A stretch of 38,922 nucleotides of DNA from Saprospiraceae bacterium (GCA_020850225.1 JADZFD010000055.1:1-38922); one strand, 5' to 3'; shown: positions 16,692-27,103, numbered from the stretch's first letter. Notes: generated by a model not told the origin, from the letters alone. Made by a program: numbers and translations.

Positions 16692-19600
16692 TTAGGCCAA
16701 ATCTTTTCTCCTATAGTTTACTTCTGGTAAAATAATTTTTACTTCTATCTCTTTTTCATCGTTATACCAATAAACTATAAAGTTAACTTTTGCACTATCA
16801 GGAAAAAATTTTTTATTCTTCTGTTCCTTTATAAAATCCATATATTTTCTTGAAAATTTTAATACATACTCTCCATTGTCGTTTTTACACCCTTCGTCTG
16901 AAACAATCAGATGGTCACCGCTTTTTAAAAGATTTATACGGTGTTGAACGAGTCCACAGTAACCAAGATTGATATCAGTATGTGATAAATGCATTGTTAA
17001 CTGATCAGGTGGAAGCTGCTGGTCATTATTGTTTATTCGTTGCAGATTATCAACTCTGAGATTGTCAAATACCATTCCGTTTTTATGAATATACAGGTTG
17101 TTCTTCGCTCGGGTCAAAGCAACATATAACAACCTTTTATCCGTATCATCTGAGATAAAGTAATTATCCAGCAAGAGAAAAACGTTATCAAACTCTTTAC
17201 CCTTAGCTTTATGTATAGTCGATACAAAAATAATATCTCCAGCTACATTGAAAAAATCTTCAAGCTTTGATTCCCGGATAAATATTTCAAGGTCAGATTT
17301 GTATTTGACTTTAATGTTGGTAGATTCAAATTCATTGATAACACTTAAACAAATTTCCAATCTGTTGCTTTGGCAAAACTTATCTCTCAATTTCCTTTTA
17401 GCAATCTCCCAAATCTCTTCATTTATTAAATAATCTTCATTACTTAAGTTTAACTGATTTAAAAAGTATCTAATTTCATCTAAATTGATTAAATTAAATC
17501 CATCGTTGGTTTGAATTAATTTAGCAGACAAATTATTTTTTACAAGCAGACCGGTTATTTGCAGTGCTTCTTCATTAGTTATTGTTAGTACACAGGTTGA
17601 GCCGGAAAGGCCTGTATTTATTATATCCTGTACAATCGGATTAATTAGATTTGCACTTTGATATCTTACTATTTTAATACTTCCGTAATCGGATTGATTC
17701 GCAACGATAGGTGTAATTTTAAGCCTGTGCGAAATCGAAGATACAAATTGATTAGTAAAATCAATCAGATTTTTTTTGCTCCTGTAATTATTAGTTAATT
17801 CGTATTTAACCGCATTGTTTAAGTTTAGGAACCCTTGCATATACTTAGAATCGGCACCTCTGAATTCAAATATATTCTGATCATCATCTCCTACTGCAAT
17901 TACCCGCATTTCTTCATTCTTTTCAATCAGTATATTAATCAGGTTAAATTCATTTGTATCCATATCCTGCGCTTCATCTATCACCAGTACAGTTTTGGTT
18001 ATTCTGTTAATTTCAACCTCATTTTTTTTTATTTTTTCTATAGTTTTTTCAATAATTTTTTGAGATTTTTCAATACTACCCACTTTACCCATTAAATCAA
18101 AACAGTAAGAATGAAATGTTTTGATCTCAATATAGTAGGCTGCATTACCAATGAGCTTTAATAGTCGTTTTTTGAATTCAGTTGCTGCTGCTTTTGAAAA
18201 TGTTATCATCAGCAATTGTTCGTGTTTAACGTCTTCCATCAACAGAAGTGATGCCAGCTTATGAACCAGAATTTTTGTTTTACCACTACCCGGACCTGCT
18301 GCTACTACAATATAACGGCTTTCATTATCTTTTATTATTTTTAACTGAGTTGGCGATAGTTCACCAAAAAGTTGTCTGAATTTGGATGGTGTAATGTTTT
18401 GTTTGATTTCATTCTGTCGGCTACCTCTAAAATATTTATTTAGGAAAGACGAATAATTTAACTGAAAATAATCTTCTACAAATTGCAATGCGGATTTATA
18501 ATCGTTGAGCATTTGTTTTGCATACTCGCCAACGATATGGATTTGCTGAATTTTATTTTCGTAAAATTGATAAAGTTTCAGATAATCTTCTTTAGTATAT
18601 TGTTTTTTGGAATTTTGTTCAATCCGCTCAATGGTCAAAGGATTATACAAAATCATGAATCCTCCCTCTATTTTAATAGCATCAATTTTTGATAAAAAAA
18701 ACAGTGTATCCTCAATGTCGGATATATTTATCTTATATTTAAATAAATTTGAACTGTTTTCATAGGCTGTTATTAGTTCCTGTATTGAAAATTGTATTAG
18801 TATTTCATCTTTTATCATGTCACTTTCTGAAGGGATCTCATTAGTTTTTTCGTGAAGTATTTCAATTATAAATTTGGCTAATTCGTGCCGTTTTTCTATC
18901 TTTTGTTTTAAAACTTCTTTAGGATGTAATAGAATTACGGCAATATGATTTTTTGAATCTGCATTCTTATACTTAATCCAGTTTTTTATTGTCCAGAAAT
19001 TTATAACTGTCTTAATTTTATTAATATTTATATCTGCAATATTTTGATTTTCAGCTTTTTCATTCAGTTCTTTTAAATGAAAACCCTTTTCATCCTCTTC
19101 AAAAAGAGGTAATAAAAAGTTTTCTATCCTGCTGAAAATTTCTACTATATGCGAAGATTTATTTTTGTGCCCTCCTTTATTGATAAATGCAGACAAATCC
19201 TGGGTATCTGCTATGATTTTTTCTTCCCTTAACAGATTAATGATATTAATAACCTCTTCTTTTACTATTCCCAGATGATCACTTATATAATCAACTCTGG
19301 ATTCTCCTGTATCTTCATTAACCTGTTTTTTATTTTTACTCGAAAATAGTTTCTTGATAATACGAATAGCTTTGTCTTTCTGATGATCTTCAAATTTCTC
19401 CGAAACTTTAATTTTATCTATTGCTTCCTGAGCATTTTTAGACAGAATACTACTGGCAAAAACTCTGGGCATATTTTGACCTCTTTTGAGATATCCGGCT
19501 TCTTCCAATGCAGCAATAGCGGTAGTAACTCTTGTTTCTATTTCAACAACATTATCATCCCAGCCGGCTTTTCTGGCAATCTCGAGTGCTGAATTAGAAA

Positions 19601-21515
19601 TTTTTAATCTAAATTTTGTGATTTCCTTTACGGCTTTCCAGATTTGTTGAATTTCTTTTATGGAAAGTTTTGTTTGATTTAACAATATAAAATGTTTATT
19701 CAAATCCTCTTCGTCAAAAAGTACGAAGCATTCTGCCGTTATGTTCTCATCCCGCCCTGCTCTTCCTGCTTCTTGTACGTAGTTTTCCAATGAATCAGAA
19801 ATTTCGTAATGAATAACCATTCCAACATCTTTTTTATCGACACCCATCCCGAATGCAGAAGTGGCAACCATAATTTGAACTTCCCCGTCGATAAAGGCTT
19901 CCTGGTTTTTTGATTTTTCCTGTTTGTCCATTTTACCATGATATGCCCTTGCACTGAATCCATCTGAAGACAATCTTTCTGCAAGTAAGTTTGCTTTACG
20001 CGTTCTTGAAACATATATAATGGTAGGGCAGTTTTTGTCTTCAATAAGATTTCTTGCTGTTATATATTTTTCTTCCTCATTATTCTTTTCAATGACTTTA
20101 TAGTGAAGGTTGGTTCTTGAAACATTAGAAGTAAACAGTTCTAAGTTAATCGACAATTTTGTATCAAAATACTCCCGTATATCTTCTATGACTTTTTGTT
20201 TTGCGGTAGCCGTGAAACATGATACGGGTATAACTTCACTCAAATTCTTTTTCTCTTGAATTGCTTTAATAAAATCACCAATATACAAATAGTCTACTCT
20301 GAAATCTTGCCCCCAGGACGAAAAACAATGTGCTTCATCTATGACAAACCTTGCTATTTTTCTCCCTAAAATTAATCTTTCTATTGTTTTTGAACGCAGT
20401 GACTCCGGTGATATATATAGAATTGAAGCTGAACCATCCTCTATACGTTCAAAGGATTTGGCTCTTTCAATAGGGTCAAGCAATCCATTAATTGTTACTG
20501 CTTCGGTGATACCATTTTTTTCAAGATTATCAACCTGATCTTTCATTAATGATTGTAACGGTGATATTATAATGGTTAATCCTTTTGAAACTTCAGCACT
20601 CAACAAAGCCGGTAACTGAAATGTAACGGATTTTCCTCCTCCCGTCGGAAAGACTGCGAGCAATGACTTGTTATTTATTGCCGCTTTAACTGCTTTCTCC
20701 TGTAAAGGTTCACCACCGTAATTTCTAAAATTTTCAAAACCAAAAAATCTTTTCAGTACTTTATGTGCATCCAATGCATCATTACAATAGTCACATCCTG
20801 TTATACATGGACGGTTGCGCAATCGAAACAGTATTTTTTCTACCTCCGGGTAACTTTTTAAAACCCAGTTTGGTGTTATAGAACTTATTTTTTTGTACTT
20901 AACATATGAATTGATGAGCGCTAAACAATAGGCCAGTTCTATCGGGTTATCAGAAATAATTTTAGATATATCAACATGATTACATATTTGCTTATCAAAC
21001 CTGTGTCTGATCAAAAATTCAATATCTTTAACTGCTTCATATGTGAAATTTAAAAATTTAAAAAATGATTGAAACTCTTTTTTATCATTTAGCAGCAAAT
21101 AGAAAATCTGTTTTAGTGCTTCATCAGTATGTAGAAAAGCTGTTATTTCATCATTCAGTAAATCTCTGGTTTTAATACTATCATTTAAAGGGTTATTTGA
21201 GAAATCCGTTAACAACTTATCGTCTTTTAATAAAGCATGATAAGGTTTGGTAGGAAAAAGTAAAGGTGAAAGATATAAAGTATCAATGATGTTTGAAAAG
21301 TCAACACCCGCTTCCTTTATTACATTACCAATATACTTTAAGTCGTGATTAAAAATATTGTGCCCACACAAAAATTGTATTCCTTTTAGAAATCCAATTA
21401 ATTCAGTCACAGAGTTATTATGAAAATAATTTCCATCATTTTTTATACTGCCTATATCAACAATGTTTTGACTTACAGGATTAATTTCAATATCTACGTA
21501 GGCAATTGAGTTCAT
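16692..21515 (-). CDS. Fusion of DEDD exonuclease, RecQ helicase and UvrD-like helicase
   Basis: A single 1607-residue frame. Residues 1-125 form a DEDD 3'-5' exonuclease domain: Exo I VDIEINP (D8, E10), Exo II GHNIFNHD (51-58), and Exo III HALLKDD with NNPLNDS (93-113). Residues 237-244 hold C-x3-C-x2-C. A RecQ core follows: Walker A FPTGGGKS (289-296), DEAH (393-396), SCFTATA, and ATSAFGMGVD to QEAGRAGRD (551-589). A winged-helix-like region lies near 740-770. Residues 1040-1480 form an SF1 UvrD/Rep helicase: AAGPGSGKT (1072-1080), DEAQD (1180-1184), VGDDDQNIFEFRGA (1208-1221), NNYRS, and VALTRAK. All catalytic residues look intact. The three activities would resect and unwind DNA in one polypeptide. 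Repair or phage defence are the options; neighbours do not decide. Confidence 0.92.
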   Translation of the reverse strand: MNSIAYVDIEINPVSQNIVDIGSIKNDGNYFHNNSVTELIGFLKGIQFLCGHNIFNHDLKYIGNVIKEAGVDFSNIIDTLYLSPLLFPTKPYHALLKDDKLLTDFSNNPLNDSIKTRDLLNDEITAFLHTDEALKQIFYLLLNDKKEFQSFFKFLNFTYEAVKDIEFLIRHRFDKQICNHVDISKIISDNPIELAYCLALINSYVKYKKISSITPNWVLKSYPEVEKILFRLRNRPCITGCDYCNDALDAHKVLKRFFGFENFRNYGGEPLQEKAVKAAINNKSLLAVFPTGGGKSVTFQLPALLSAEVSKGLTIIISPLQSLMKDQVDNLEKNGITEAVTINGLLDPIERAKSFERIEDGSASILYISPESLRSKTIERLILGRKIARFVIDEAHCFSSWGQDFRVDYLYIGDFIKAIQEKKNLSEVIPVSCFTATAKQKVIEDIREYFDTKLSINLELFTSNVSRTNLHYKVIEKNNEEEKYITARNLIEDKNCPTIIYVSRTRKANLLAERLSSDGFSARAYHGKMDKQEKSKNQEAFIDGEVQIMVATSAFGMGVDKKDVGMVIHYEISDSLENYVQEAGRAGRDENITAECFVLFDEEDLNKHFILLNQTKLSIKEIQQIWKAVKEITKFRLKISNSALEIARKAGWDDNVVEIETRVTTAIAALEEAGYLKRGQNMPRVFASSILSKNAQEAIDKIKVSEKFEDHQKDKAIRIIKKLFSSKNKKQVNEDTGESRVDYISDHLGIVKEEVINIINLLREEKIIADTQDLSAFINKGGHKNKSSHIVEIFSRIENFLLPLFEEDEKGFHLKELNEKAENQNIADININKIKTVINFWTIKNWIKYKNADSKNHIAVILLHPKEVLKQKIEKRHELAKFIIEILHEKTNEIPSESDMIKDEILIQFSIQELITAYENSSNLFKYKINISDIEDTLFFLSKIDAIKIEGGFMILYNPLTIERIEQNSKKQYTKEDYLKLYQFYENKIQQIHIVGEYAKQMLNDYKSALQFVEDYFQLNYSSFLNKYFRGSRQNEIKQNITPSKFRQLFGELSPTQLKIIKDNESRYIVVAAGPGSGKTKILVHKLASLLLMEDVKHEQLLMITFSKAAATEFKKRLLKLIGNAAYYIEIKTFHSYCFDLMGKVGSIEKSQKIIEKTIEKIKKNEVEINRITKTVLVIDEAQDMDTNEFNLINILIEKNEEMRVIAVGDDDQNIFEFRGADSKYMQGFLNLNNAVKYELTNNYRSKKNLIDFTNQFVSSISHRLKITPIVANQSDYGSIKIVRYQSANLINPIVQDIINTGLSGSTCVLTITNEEALQITGLLVKNNLSAKLIQTNDGFNLINLDEIRYFLNQLNLSNEDYLINEEIWEIAKRKLRDKFCQSNRLEICLSVINEFESTNIKVKYKSDLEIFIRESKLEDFFNVAGDIIFVSTIHKAKGKEFDNVFLLLDNYFISDDTDKRLLYVALTRAKNNLYIHKNGMVFDNLRVDNLQRINNNDQQLPPDQLTMHLSHTDINLGYCGLVQHRINLLKSGDHLIVSDEGCKNDNGEYVLKFSRKYMDFIKEQKNKKFFPDSAKVNFIVYWYNDEKEIEVKIILPEVNYRRKDLA

Positions 21516-21710
21516 CGGTGTTCTTACTTCCTGCCGGTGACTTTAAATAATTTTCATAATGTCATTTTCAACAAATAGGAAATAATGAGTAAAAGTAAAA
21601 ATAAAATTATAAAAATCACCACTTCTCTTTTAAATATTTCTCTTGAACCACACGGCAACTTATTCATATTTTTTACTAACCCTAGAAGAAATTTCCTTTT
21701 TTAACCATCA

Positions 21711-23129
21711 TTATATCTTAATAAATTTTTGTGTATGTTGTTGTATACTTTCATTATAAAGTATATATGCACCTTCAGTTAAGTCATTGATATCTATTGA
21801 AAATGTGGTATTACTTCCTTTTTCAATCCATGATTTAACAGTTATTCCTGCTGTATTACATATTATCCACTTTGAATTGGGCTGTATACTACCAGAAGTT
21901 TGTATCGTTAGAAATCTAGTTGCCGGATTATCAGCGATGGAAAAGGTAACCGGATTGTGCGATCCAGGGTTGATACCTGTTGTCTTTTGATGAATGGTAT
22001 AAATAATTCCCGAATTCAGATTTGCTACGTATAGTTCTTTATTGTTATCTTCACCAAACGTTGCTAAACCTGAAGAACGTTTGTCATATATCACATCGTT
22101 TACCCAGCTTTCATTGCTATCTTTGTAAAGTGCCTGTATCAACCCGGAACAATAATCCGTATAAATATATTTTCCAATAAGATCCGTATTTTGCTTGCCT
22201 CTGTAGACATATCCTCCTGTTACCGAACATCCTGATACCGAACTGTTGTCATAGGTGTGAACAGGAAAATAGTAAAATCCTGCATCTTTACATCCGCTTG
22301 CATTATACTTTTCCTGTCCTTCATAGCACCGCCAACCATAGTTGAGTCCGGCAGCATCTGCTTTGGCTACATTAATTTCTTCATATTTATTTTGACCAAC
22401 ATCTGCTATCCATAATGCATTATTTGTATGGTCAAAGCTGAATCTCCATGGATTTCTAAGACCCATAGACCAGATTTCTTTCAGGGTATCCTTACTGTTG
22501 GTATAAGGATTATCAGACGGTATAAGATATTTTTCATTTTCTGTATTAACATCTATCCGTAACATTTTACCCAACAATGTCGCAGGATTCTGAGATCTGT
22601 TTTCAGGATCACCACCTTTACCGCCGTCACCCATTCCTATATATAAAAAGCCATCATCACCAAATTTTATATCTCCTCCATTATGATTTGTATATGGTTG
22701 CTCAATAACGAGCAGGATTTTTTCTGTTGCAGCATCCGCTGTATTGCTATCCGAACTGCTTCTCGTGAATCTGGAGATAGTCGTATGGCCACTGGTATTG
22801 GTATAATTTACAAAAAAGTATCCGTTTTCCTTATATAGTGGATGAAAACACAGACCCAGCAAACCCCGTTCATTATCCTGAGCATTGACTCTGTTTTTAA
22901 TATTTAAGAATGGAGTAGACAGCGTTACGCCATCTAGTTGCAATATTTTGATTTGTCCGCTTTTCTCAACAATAAAAAGACGGTCATCGCCTACGATGCC
23001 GGAAGAGGATATACATACAGGCTTGCTGAATCCTGAAGCTACTGTTTTTAATTCAATAGCCTGTCCGCTTATGTTCACATACATCAACAGACAAAAAAAG
23101 AATGTTACAGAGGTTTTTAATGGTGTCAT
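21711..23129 (-). CDS. Type IX-secreted PQQ-type sugar dehydrogenase (GSDH family)
   Basis: A 472-residue protein with a signal peptide (SVTFFFCLLMYVNISGQ), a six-bladed beta-propeller of the soluble aldose-sugar/sorbosone dehydrogenase family, and a C-terminal sorting domain. Family marks include NERGLLGLCFHPLY, YTNHNGGDIKFGDDGFLYIGMGDGG and GLRNPWRFSFD (about residues 90-240), which bind PQQ, Ca2+ and substrate; the His in TNHNGG is the expected catalytic base. Residues about 400-472 (PATRFLTIQTSG ... DLTEGAYILYNE ... KFIKI) are a type A CTD that directs export by the type IX system, so the enzyme acts at or outside the surface. It probably oxidises sugars, but substrate is not readable. 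Confidence 0.85.
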   Translation of the reverse strand: MTPLKTSVTFFFCLLMYVNISGQAIELKTVASGFSKPVCISSSGIVGDDRLFIVEKSGQIKILQLDGVTLSTPFLNIKNRVNAQDNERGLLGLCFHPLYKENGYFFVNYTNTSGHTTISRFTRSSSDSNTADAATEKILLVIEQPYTNHNGGDIKFGDDGFLYIGMGDGGKGGDPENRSQNPATLLGKMLRIDVNTENEKYLIPSDNPYTNSKDTLKEIWSMGLRNPWRFSFDHTNNALWIADVGQNKYEEINVAKADAAGLNYGWRCYEGQEKYNASGCKDAGFYYFPVHTYDNSSVSGCSVTGGYVYRGKQNTDLIGKYIYTDYCSGLIQALYKDSNESWVNDVIYDKRSSGLATFGEDNNKELYVANLNSGIIYTIHQKTTGINPGSHNPVTFSIADNPATRFLTIQTSGSIQPNSKWIICNTAGITVKSWIEKGSNTTFSIDINDLTEGAYILYNESIQQHTQKFIKI

Positions 23130-23522
23130 GTCAAAAAGTTTTATAACGGTTAATAAAGAAACGAAAATACATTATTATTAAATTTAATATATATTATTCG
23201 AATAAATACATGAATTATGTGTAATTAATATAACAATATTTAGAAAAATTACTGATTTTGTCAACAGCAATCCATTCTTAGGAAAATGCAAATACAAATT
23301 GTCTGGGAGACTCAATAAATTACACAAGTCAAAATTACTATTTTAATAGGAAAATTTATAATAAAATATACTTTTTTATTTATCTGTAAAATTAATTTTT
23401 TTGTTGTTTCGATAAGACATTGCTTCGTATCAGAAACAAGAAAACATTCTGAATAAAAACAACACCCAGAAATTGAAAATTTATACCGAACACAGAACCC
23501 TGCAGTCATTGAAGTTATATTG
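23130..23522. other. Intergenic region upstream of ileS, no gene seen
   Basis: Nearly 390 very AT-rich bases between two divergent genes (GSDH-like minus, ileS plus). No frame of note and no tRNA-like fold was seen. It likely holds promoters for both directions; only the ileS promoter at its right end is recognisable. Confidence 0.5.
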
Positions 23523-23552
23523 TTGACATTAACTCAAAATATATTAACTTTG
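23523..23552 (+). promoter_or_regulatory. Bacteroidota promoter of ileS
   Basis: TTG at 23523-23525 and TAACTTTG at 23545-23552 are separated by 19 bases, matching the Bacteroidota sigma consensus TTG-N19-TAnnTTTG. Transcription would begin about 5-8 bases further, leaving a 5' leader of about 60 bases before the ileS start. Confidence 0.7.
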
Positions 23553-23617
23553 CACTCTTTTTTATTCAGTAAGACTATGACTGAACCAAATAAACGTATC
23601 GTTTAAGTTAAATATAC

Positions 23618-26600
23618 ATGATAATGTCCAAATACAATGTTGAATTGAAGCAACTTGACCTGCCACATATAGATAAAGTTATCCGAAAATTCTGGGAGGA
23701 AAATGAAATCTTCAAAAAAAGTGTAGAAAACCGATCGACAGACAATAGCTTTGTTTTTTATGAAGGTCCGCCTTCAGCCAACGGTAAACCGGGAATCCAC
23801 CACGTAATGGGGCGTACTGTCAAAGATTTGTTTTGCCGTTTCCAAACGATGAAAGGCAAACGTGTAGAAAGAAAAGGTGGATGGGATACGCATGGCCTTC
23901 CGATTGAATTGTCCGTAGAAAAAGAATTGGGCATTACAAAAGAAGATATCGGCACTAAAATATCGGTTGATGAATACAATGCCATGTGCCGCAAAACGGT
24001 TATGCAATATAAAGATCTGTGGGACGATATCACGAGAAAAATGGGTTACTGGGTAGATCTGGATAATCCGTACATTACCTTTAACAATGAGTATATTGAA
24101 TCTGTATGGTGGCTGTTAAAACAATTGTACAATAAAGATCTTTTGTATAAAGGCTATACAATCCAGCCTTACTCGCCTGCAGCAGGAACAGGATTGAGTT
24201 CACATGAACTCAATCAACCGGGGTGCTACCGGGATGTTACTGATACGACTATAGTAGCTCAGTTTCGTACTATTCATGAATCTCTTCCGGAATTTCTGAC
24301 AGGATTTGGTGACATCCATATGTTGGCCTGGACAACTACGCCCTGGACATTACCTTCCAATACAGCGCTTACTGTCGGTCCGAAAATCGATTATGTACTG
24401 ATTGCGACGTATAATCAATATACTTTTCAACCCATCAAAGTGATCTTGGCTAAAAGCCTGGTAGAAAGCCAGTTTTCCGGTAAGTTCCTGAAGGCAGATA
24501 GTCTTGAAGCATTGGATGCATACACCGAATCAGACAAGAAAATCCCCTACTTTATCCTTCAGGAGTGCAAGGGAGAACAATTGATAGGAATACGTTATGA
24601 GCAATTGCTGCCTTATGCGCTCCCTTACCAACATCCAGAAAATGCATTTCGGGTCATAGGTGGTAGTTTTGTTACTACTGAAGACGGAACAGGCATCGTT
24701 CACACTGCACCAACCTTCGGAGCAGATGACGCAAAGGTAGCCAAAGAAGCCAGACCGGAAGTACCGCCTATGCTTGTTTTGGATGAAAACGACAATCCGG
24801 TTCCTTTAGTGGATTTACAGGGCAGATTCAGGGCTGAATTAGTGGATATCGGTGGCAAATACGTCAAAAATGAATACTACAAAGATGGAGAAGCACCTGA
24901 AAAATCAGTTGATGTAGAGATAGCTATCCGGCTGAAGGAGGAAAACAAGGCTTTTAAGGTCGAAAAATATGTGCACAATTATCCGCATTGCTGGAGAACA
25001 GACAAACCTGTATTGTATTATCCTTTGGACAGCTGGTTTATAAAATCCACTGCTATGAAGGATAAGATGATCGAACTGAATAAAACCATCAACTGGAAGC
25101 CGGCACATACCGGTGAAAAGCGATTTGGCAACTGGCTCGAAAATCTGAATGACTGGAACTTGTCCCGTTCGAGATACTGGGGAATCCCATTGCCTATATG
25201 GCGAACTGAAGATGCCGCAGAAGAAATATGTATTGAATCCATAGAACATCTGAAACAGGAAGTTGAAAAAAGTAATCGTCTATTGGGATTAACACAACTT
25301 GTTCCGGATGACTTACACCGTCCGTATATCGATGAGGTTGTTTTGGTTTCCGGCAATGGCCTTCCTATGAAAAGGGAACTTGACCTGATAGATGTATGGT
25401 TTGACTCGGGCTCTATGCCTTATGCTCAATGGCATTACCCTATGGAAAACAGAGACCTGATAGATAAGGGAATTACATTTCCGGCTGATTTTATTGCTGA
25501 AGGCGTGGATCAGACCCGTGGATGGTTCTTTACATTGCATGCTATCGCCAGTATGGTATTTGAAAGTGTAGCCTACAAAAACGTAGTTTCCAATGGGCTT
25601 GTACTCGATAAAAATGGCGTAAAAATGTCCAAGAGACTTGGAAACGTAATCGATCCATTTGAGACAATTGAGCAGTATGGTGCCGATGCGACCCGTTGGT
25701 ATATGATATCCAATGCTCAGCCATGGGACAATCTCAAATTTGATCTCGAAGGAATCGATGAGGTAAAAAGAAAATTCTTCGGAACCTTGTTCAATACCTG
25801 GTCATTCTATGCTTTATACGCCAATATAGACGGATTTACATATGATGAAAAATCAATACCTGTAATCGAAAGACAGGAGATAGACCGGTGGATTATATCT
25901 TTGCTCAACTCCCTAATACAGGAAGTGGATGAAGAATACAGCAACTACGAACCTACCAATGCTACACGTAAAATCATGGCTTTCGTGGATGAACATTTAT
26001 CCAACTGGTACGTGCGCCTGTGCAGAAGAAGATTCTGGAAAGGAGAATACTCTGAAGACAAAATAGCAGCTTATCAGACACTGTATGAGTGTCTTGTTAC
26101 TATAGCCAAACTATCTTCACCTGTAGCACCCATGTTTTCAGAATGGCTCTATAAATCACTGAATGACGTGACTCAACTGGAAGGCTTTGAATCCGTACAC
26201 CTGACAGATTTTCCTGTGTCAGATACTGTAGTTATAGACAAAGCGCTCGAACAAAGAATGGACTACGCACAACGTATCTCCTCACTCGTATTGTCGATAC
26301 GCAAGAAAGAAGGACACCGGGTCAGACAGCCTTTGTCCAGAATTCTGTTACCTGTTTTAGATACCGAATTTATAACACAGATTGACAGTGTAAAAGAATT
26401 GATATTATCAGAAGTCAATGTTAAAACTATTGAATATATAACAGAAACGGATGGTTTTATAACCAAAAAAGCAAAGGCCAACTTCAAAACATTGGGTAAG
26501 CGGCTCGGTAAACACATGAAAGAAGGTGCACAAATCATTCAGGAGATGGATCAGGCTGCCATCCGGCAACTCGAGAAAGATGGTCAATATACCATTACCA

Positions 26601-26983
26601 TTGATGATACTGCATTTGATCTCCTTCCGGAAGATTTCGAGATTACCTTTGATGAAATTCCCGGTTGGCAGGTAGCAACTGACAGAGATATAGTCGTAGC
26701 ACTGGATATTAATTTGACCGACGAACTGATAGCCGAAGGTACCGCACGCGAATTGGTCAACAGGATACAGAACTTGCGCAAGACAAGCAATTTTGATGTA
26801 ACCGATAAGATAACGATATACATAGAAGATAATGATAGCGTCCGTTCAGCAGTAGTACAATTTGGCGATTATATTAAATCAGAAGTATTGGGTGTCGATA
26901 TTATTCTTGACAACATTACAAATGGAGAAATCATAGAGTTGTCAGAGACACTTTCTTTGCATATTCATATAGAAAAAGCATGA
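23618..26983 (+). CDS. ileS: Isoleucyl-tRNA synthetase, type 2, with GxHH signature
   Basis: A 1121-residue class I synthetase charging tRNA-Ile. It has the editing (CP1) domain with WTTTPWTLPSN near residues 238-248 and GTGIVHTAPTFGADD near 350-365, KMSKR at 669-673 and a long C-terminal tRNA-binding domain. Length and C-terminus mark the eukaryote-like IleRS2 type. The HIGH motif position reads GIHH (59-62), so its first and third residues are swapped relative to HxGH. The GTG/ATG choice is between M1 (23618) and M3 (23624); either gives an intact enzyme. A consensus promoter lies 66 bases upstream. IleRS2 enzymes are naturally less sensitive to mupirocin. Confidence 0.96.
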   Translation: MIMSKYNVELKQLDLPHIDKVIRKFWEENEIFKKSVENRSTDNSFVFYEGPPSANGKPGIHHVMGRTVKDLFCRFQTMKGKRVERKGGWDTHGLPIELSVEKELGITKEDIGTKISVDEYNAMCRKTVMQYKDLWDDITRKMGYWVDLDNPYITFNNEYIESVWWLLKQLYNKDLLYKGYTIQPYSPAAGTGLSSHELNQPGCYRDVTDTTIVAQFRTIHESLPEFLTGFGDIHMLAWTTTPWTLPSNTALTVGPKIDYVLIATYNQYTFQPIKVILAKSLVESQFSGKFLKADSLEALDAYTESDKKIPYFILQECKGEQLIGIRYEQLLPYALPYQHPENAFRVIGGSFVTTEDGTGIVHTAPTFGADDAKVAKEARPEVPPMLVLDENDNPVPLVDLQGRFRAELVDIGGKYVKNEYYKDGEAPEKSVDVEIAIRLKEENKAFKVEKYVHNYPHCWRTDKPVLYYPLDSWFIKSTAMKDKMIELNKTINWKPAHTGEKRFGNWLENLNDWNLSRSRYWGIPLPIWRTEDAAEEICIESIEHLKQEVEKSNRLLGLTQLVPDDLHRPYIDEVVLVSGNGLPMKRELDLIDVWFDSGSMPYAQWHYPMENRDLIDKGITFPADFIAEGVDQTRGWFFTLHAIASMVFESVAYKNVVSNGLVLDKNGVKMSKRLGNVIDPFETIEQYGADATRWYMISNAQPWDNLKFDLEGIDEVKRKFFGTLFNTWSFYALYANIDGFTYDEKSIPVIERQEIDRWIISLLNSLIQEVDEEYSNYEPTNATRKIMAFVDEHLSNWYVRLCRRRFWKGEYSEDKIAAYQTLYECLVTIAKLSSPVAPMFSEWLYKSLNDVTQLEGFESVHLTDFPVSDTVVIDKALEQRMDYAQRISSLVLSIRKKEGHRVRQPLSRILLPVLDTEFITQIDSVKELILSEVNVKTIEYITETDGFITKKAKANFKTLGKRLGKHMKEGAQIIQEMDQAAIRQLEKDGQYTITIDDTAFDLLPEDFEITFDEIPGWQVATDRDIVVALDINLTDELIAEGTARELVNRIQNLRKTSNFDVTDKITIYIEDNDSVRSAVVQFGDYIKSEVLGVDIILDNITNGEIIELSETLSLHIHIEKA

Positions 26984-27054
26984 ATTGCTAAAACACGGTT
27001 TTCGTCATTGTGCTGAAACTGTGTTTTACAGGATTATTAAGACATTGCAAATAT

Positions 27055-27103
27055 CATAAATCAAAAGGCACCCAATTGAAAATTAAGTGCCTTTTGATTT
27101 ATG
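27055..27103. terminator. 17-bp hairpin between converging ileS and TonB-receptor genes
   Basis: Bases 27055-27071 and 27087-27103 are perfect inverse complements (core AAAAGGCAC / GTGCCTTTT) around a 15-base loop, with T-rich and A-rich arms, so it can end transcripts in both directions. It lies between the stops at 26983 and 27142. A weaker stem (AAAACAC/GTGTTTT) lies upstream at 26990-27027. Confidence 0.8.

Noticed and set aside
23130-23617. tRNA or small RNA in the long gap upstream of ileS (a T-box leader was considered)
   Set aside because: No cloverleaf, T-box AGGGUGGNACCGCG-type core or stable leader hairpin was found; T-boxes are also rare in Bacteroidota.
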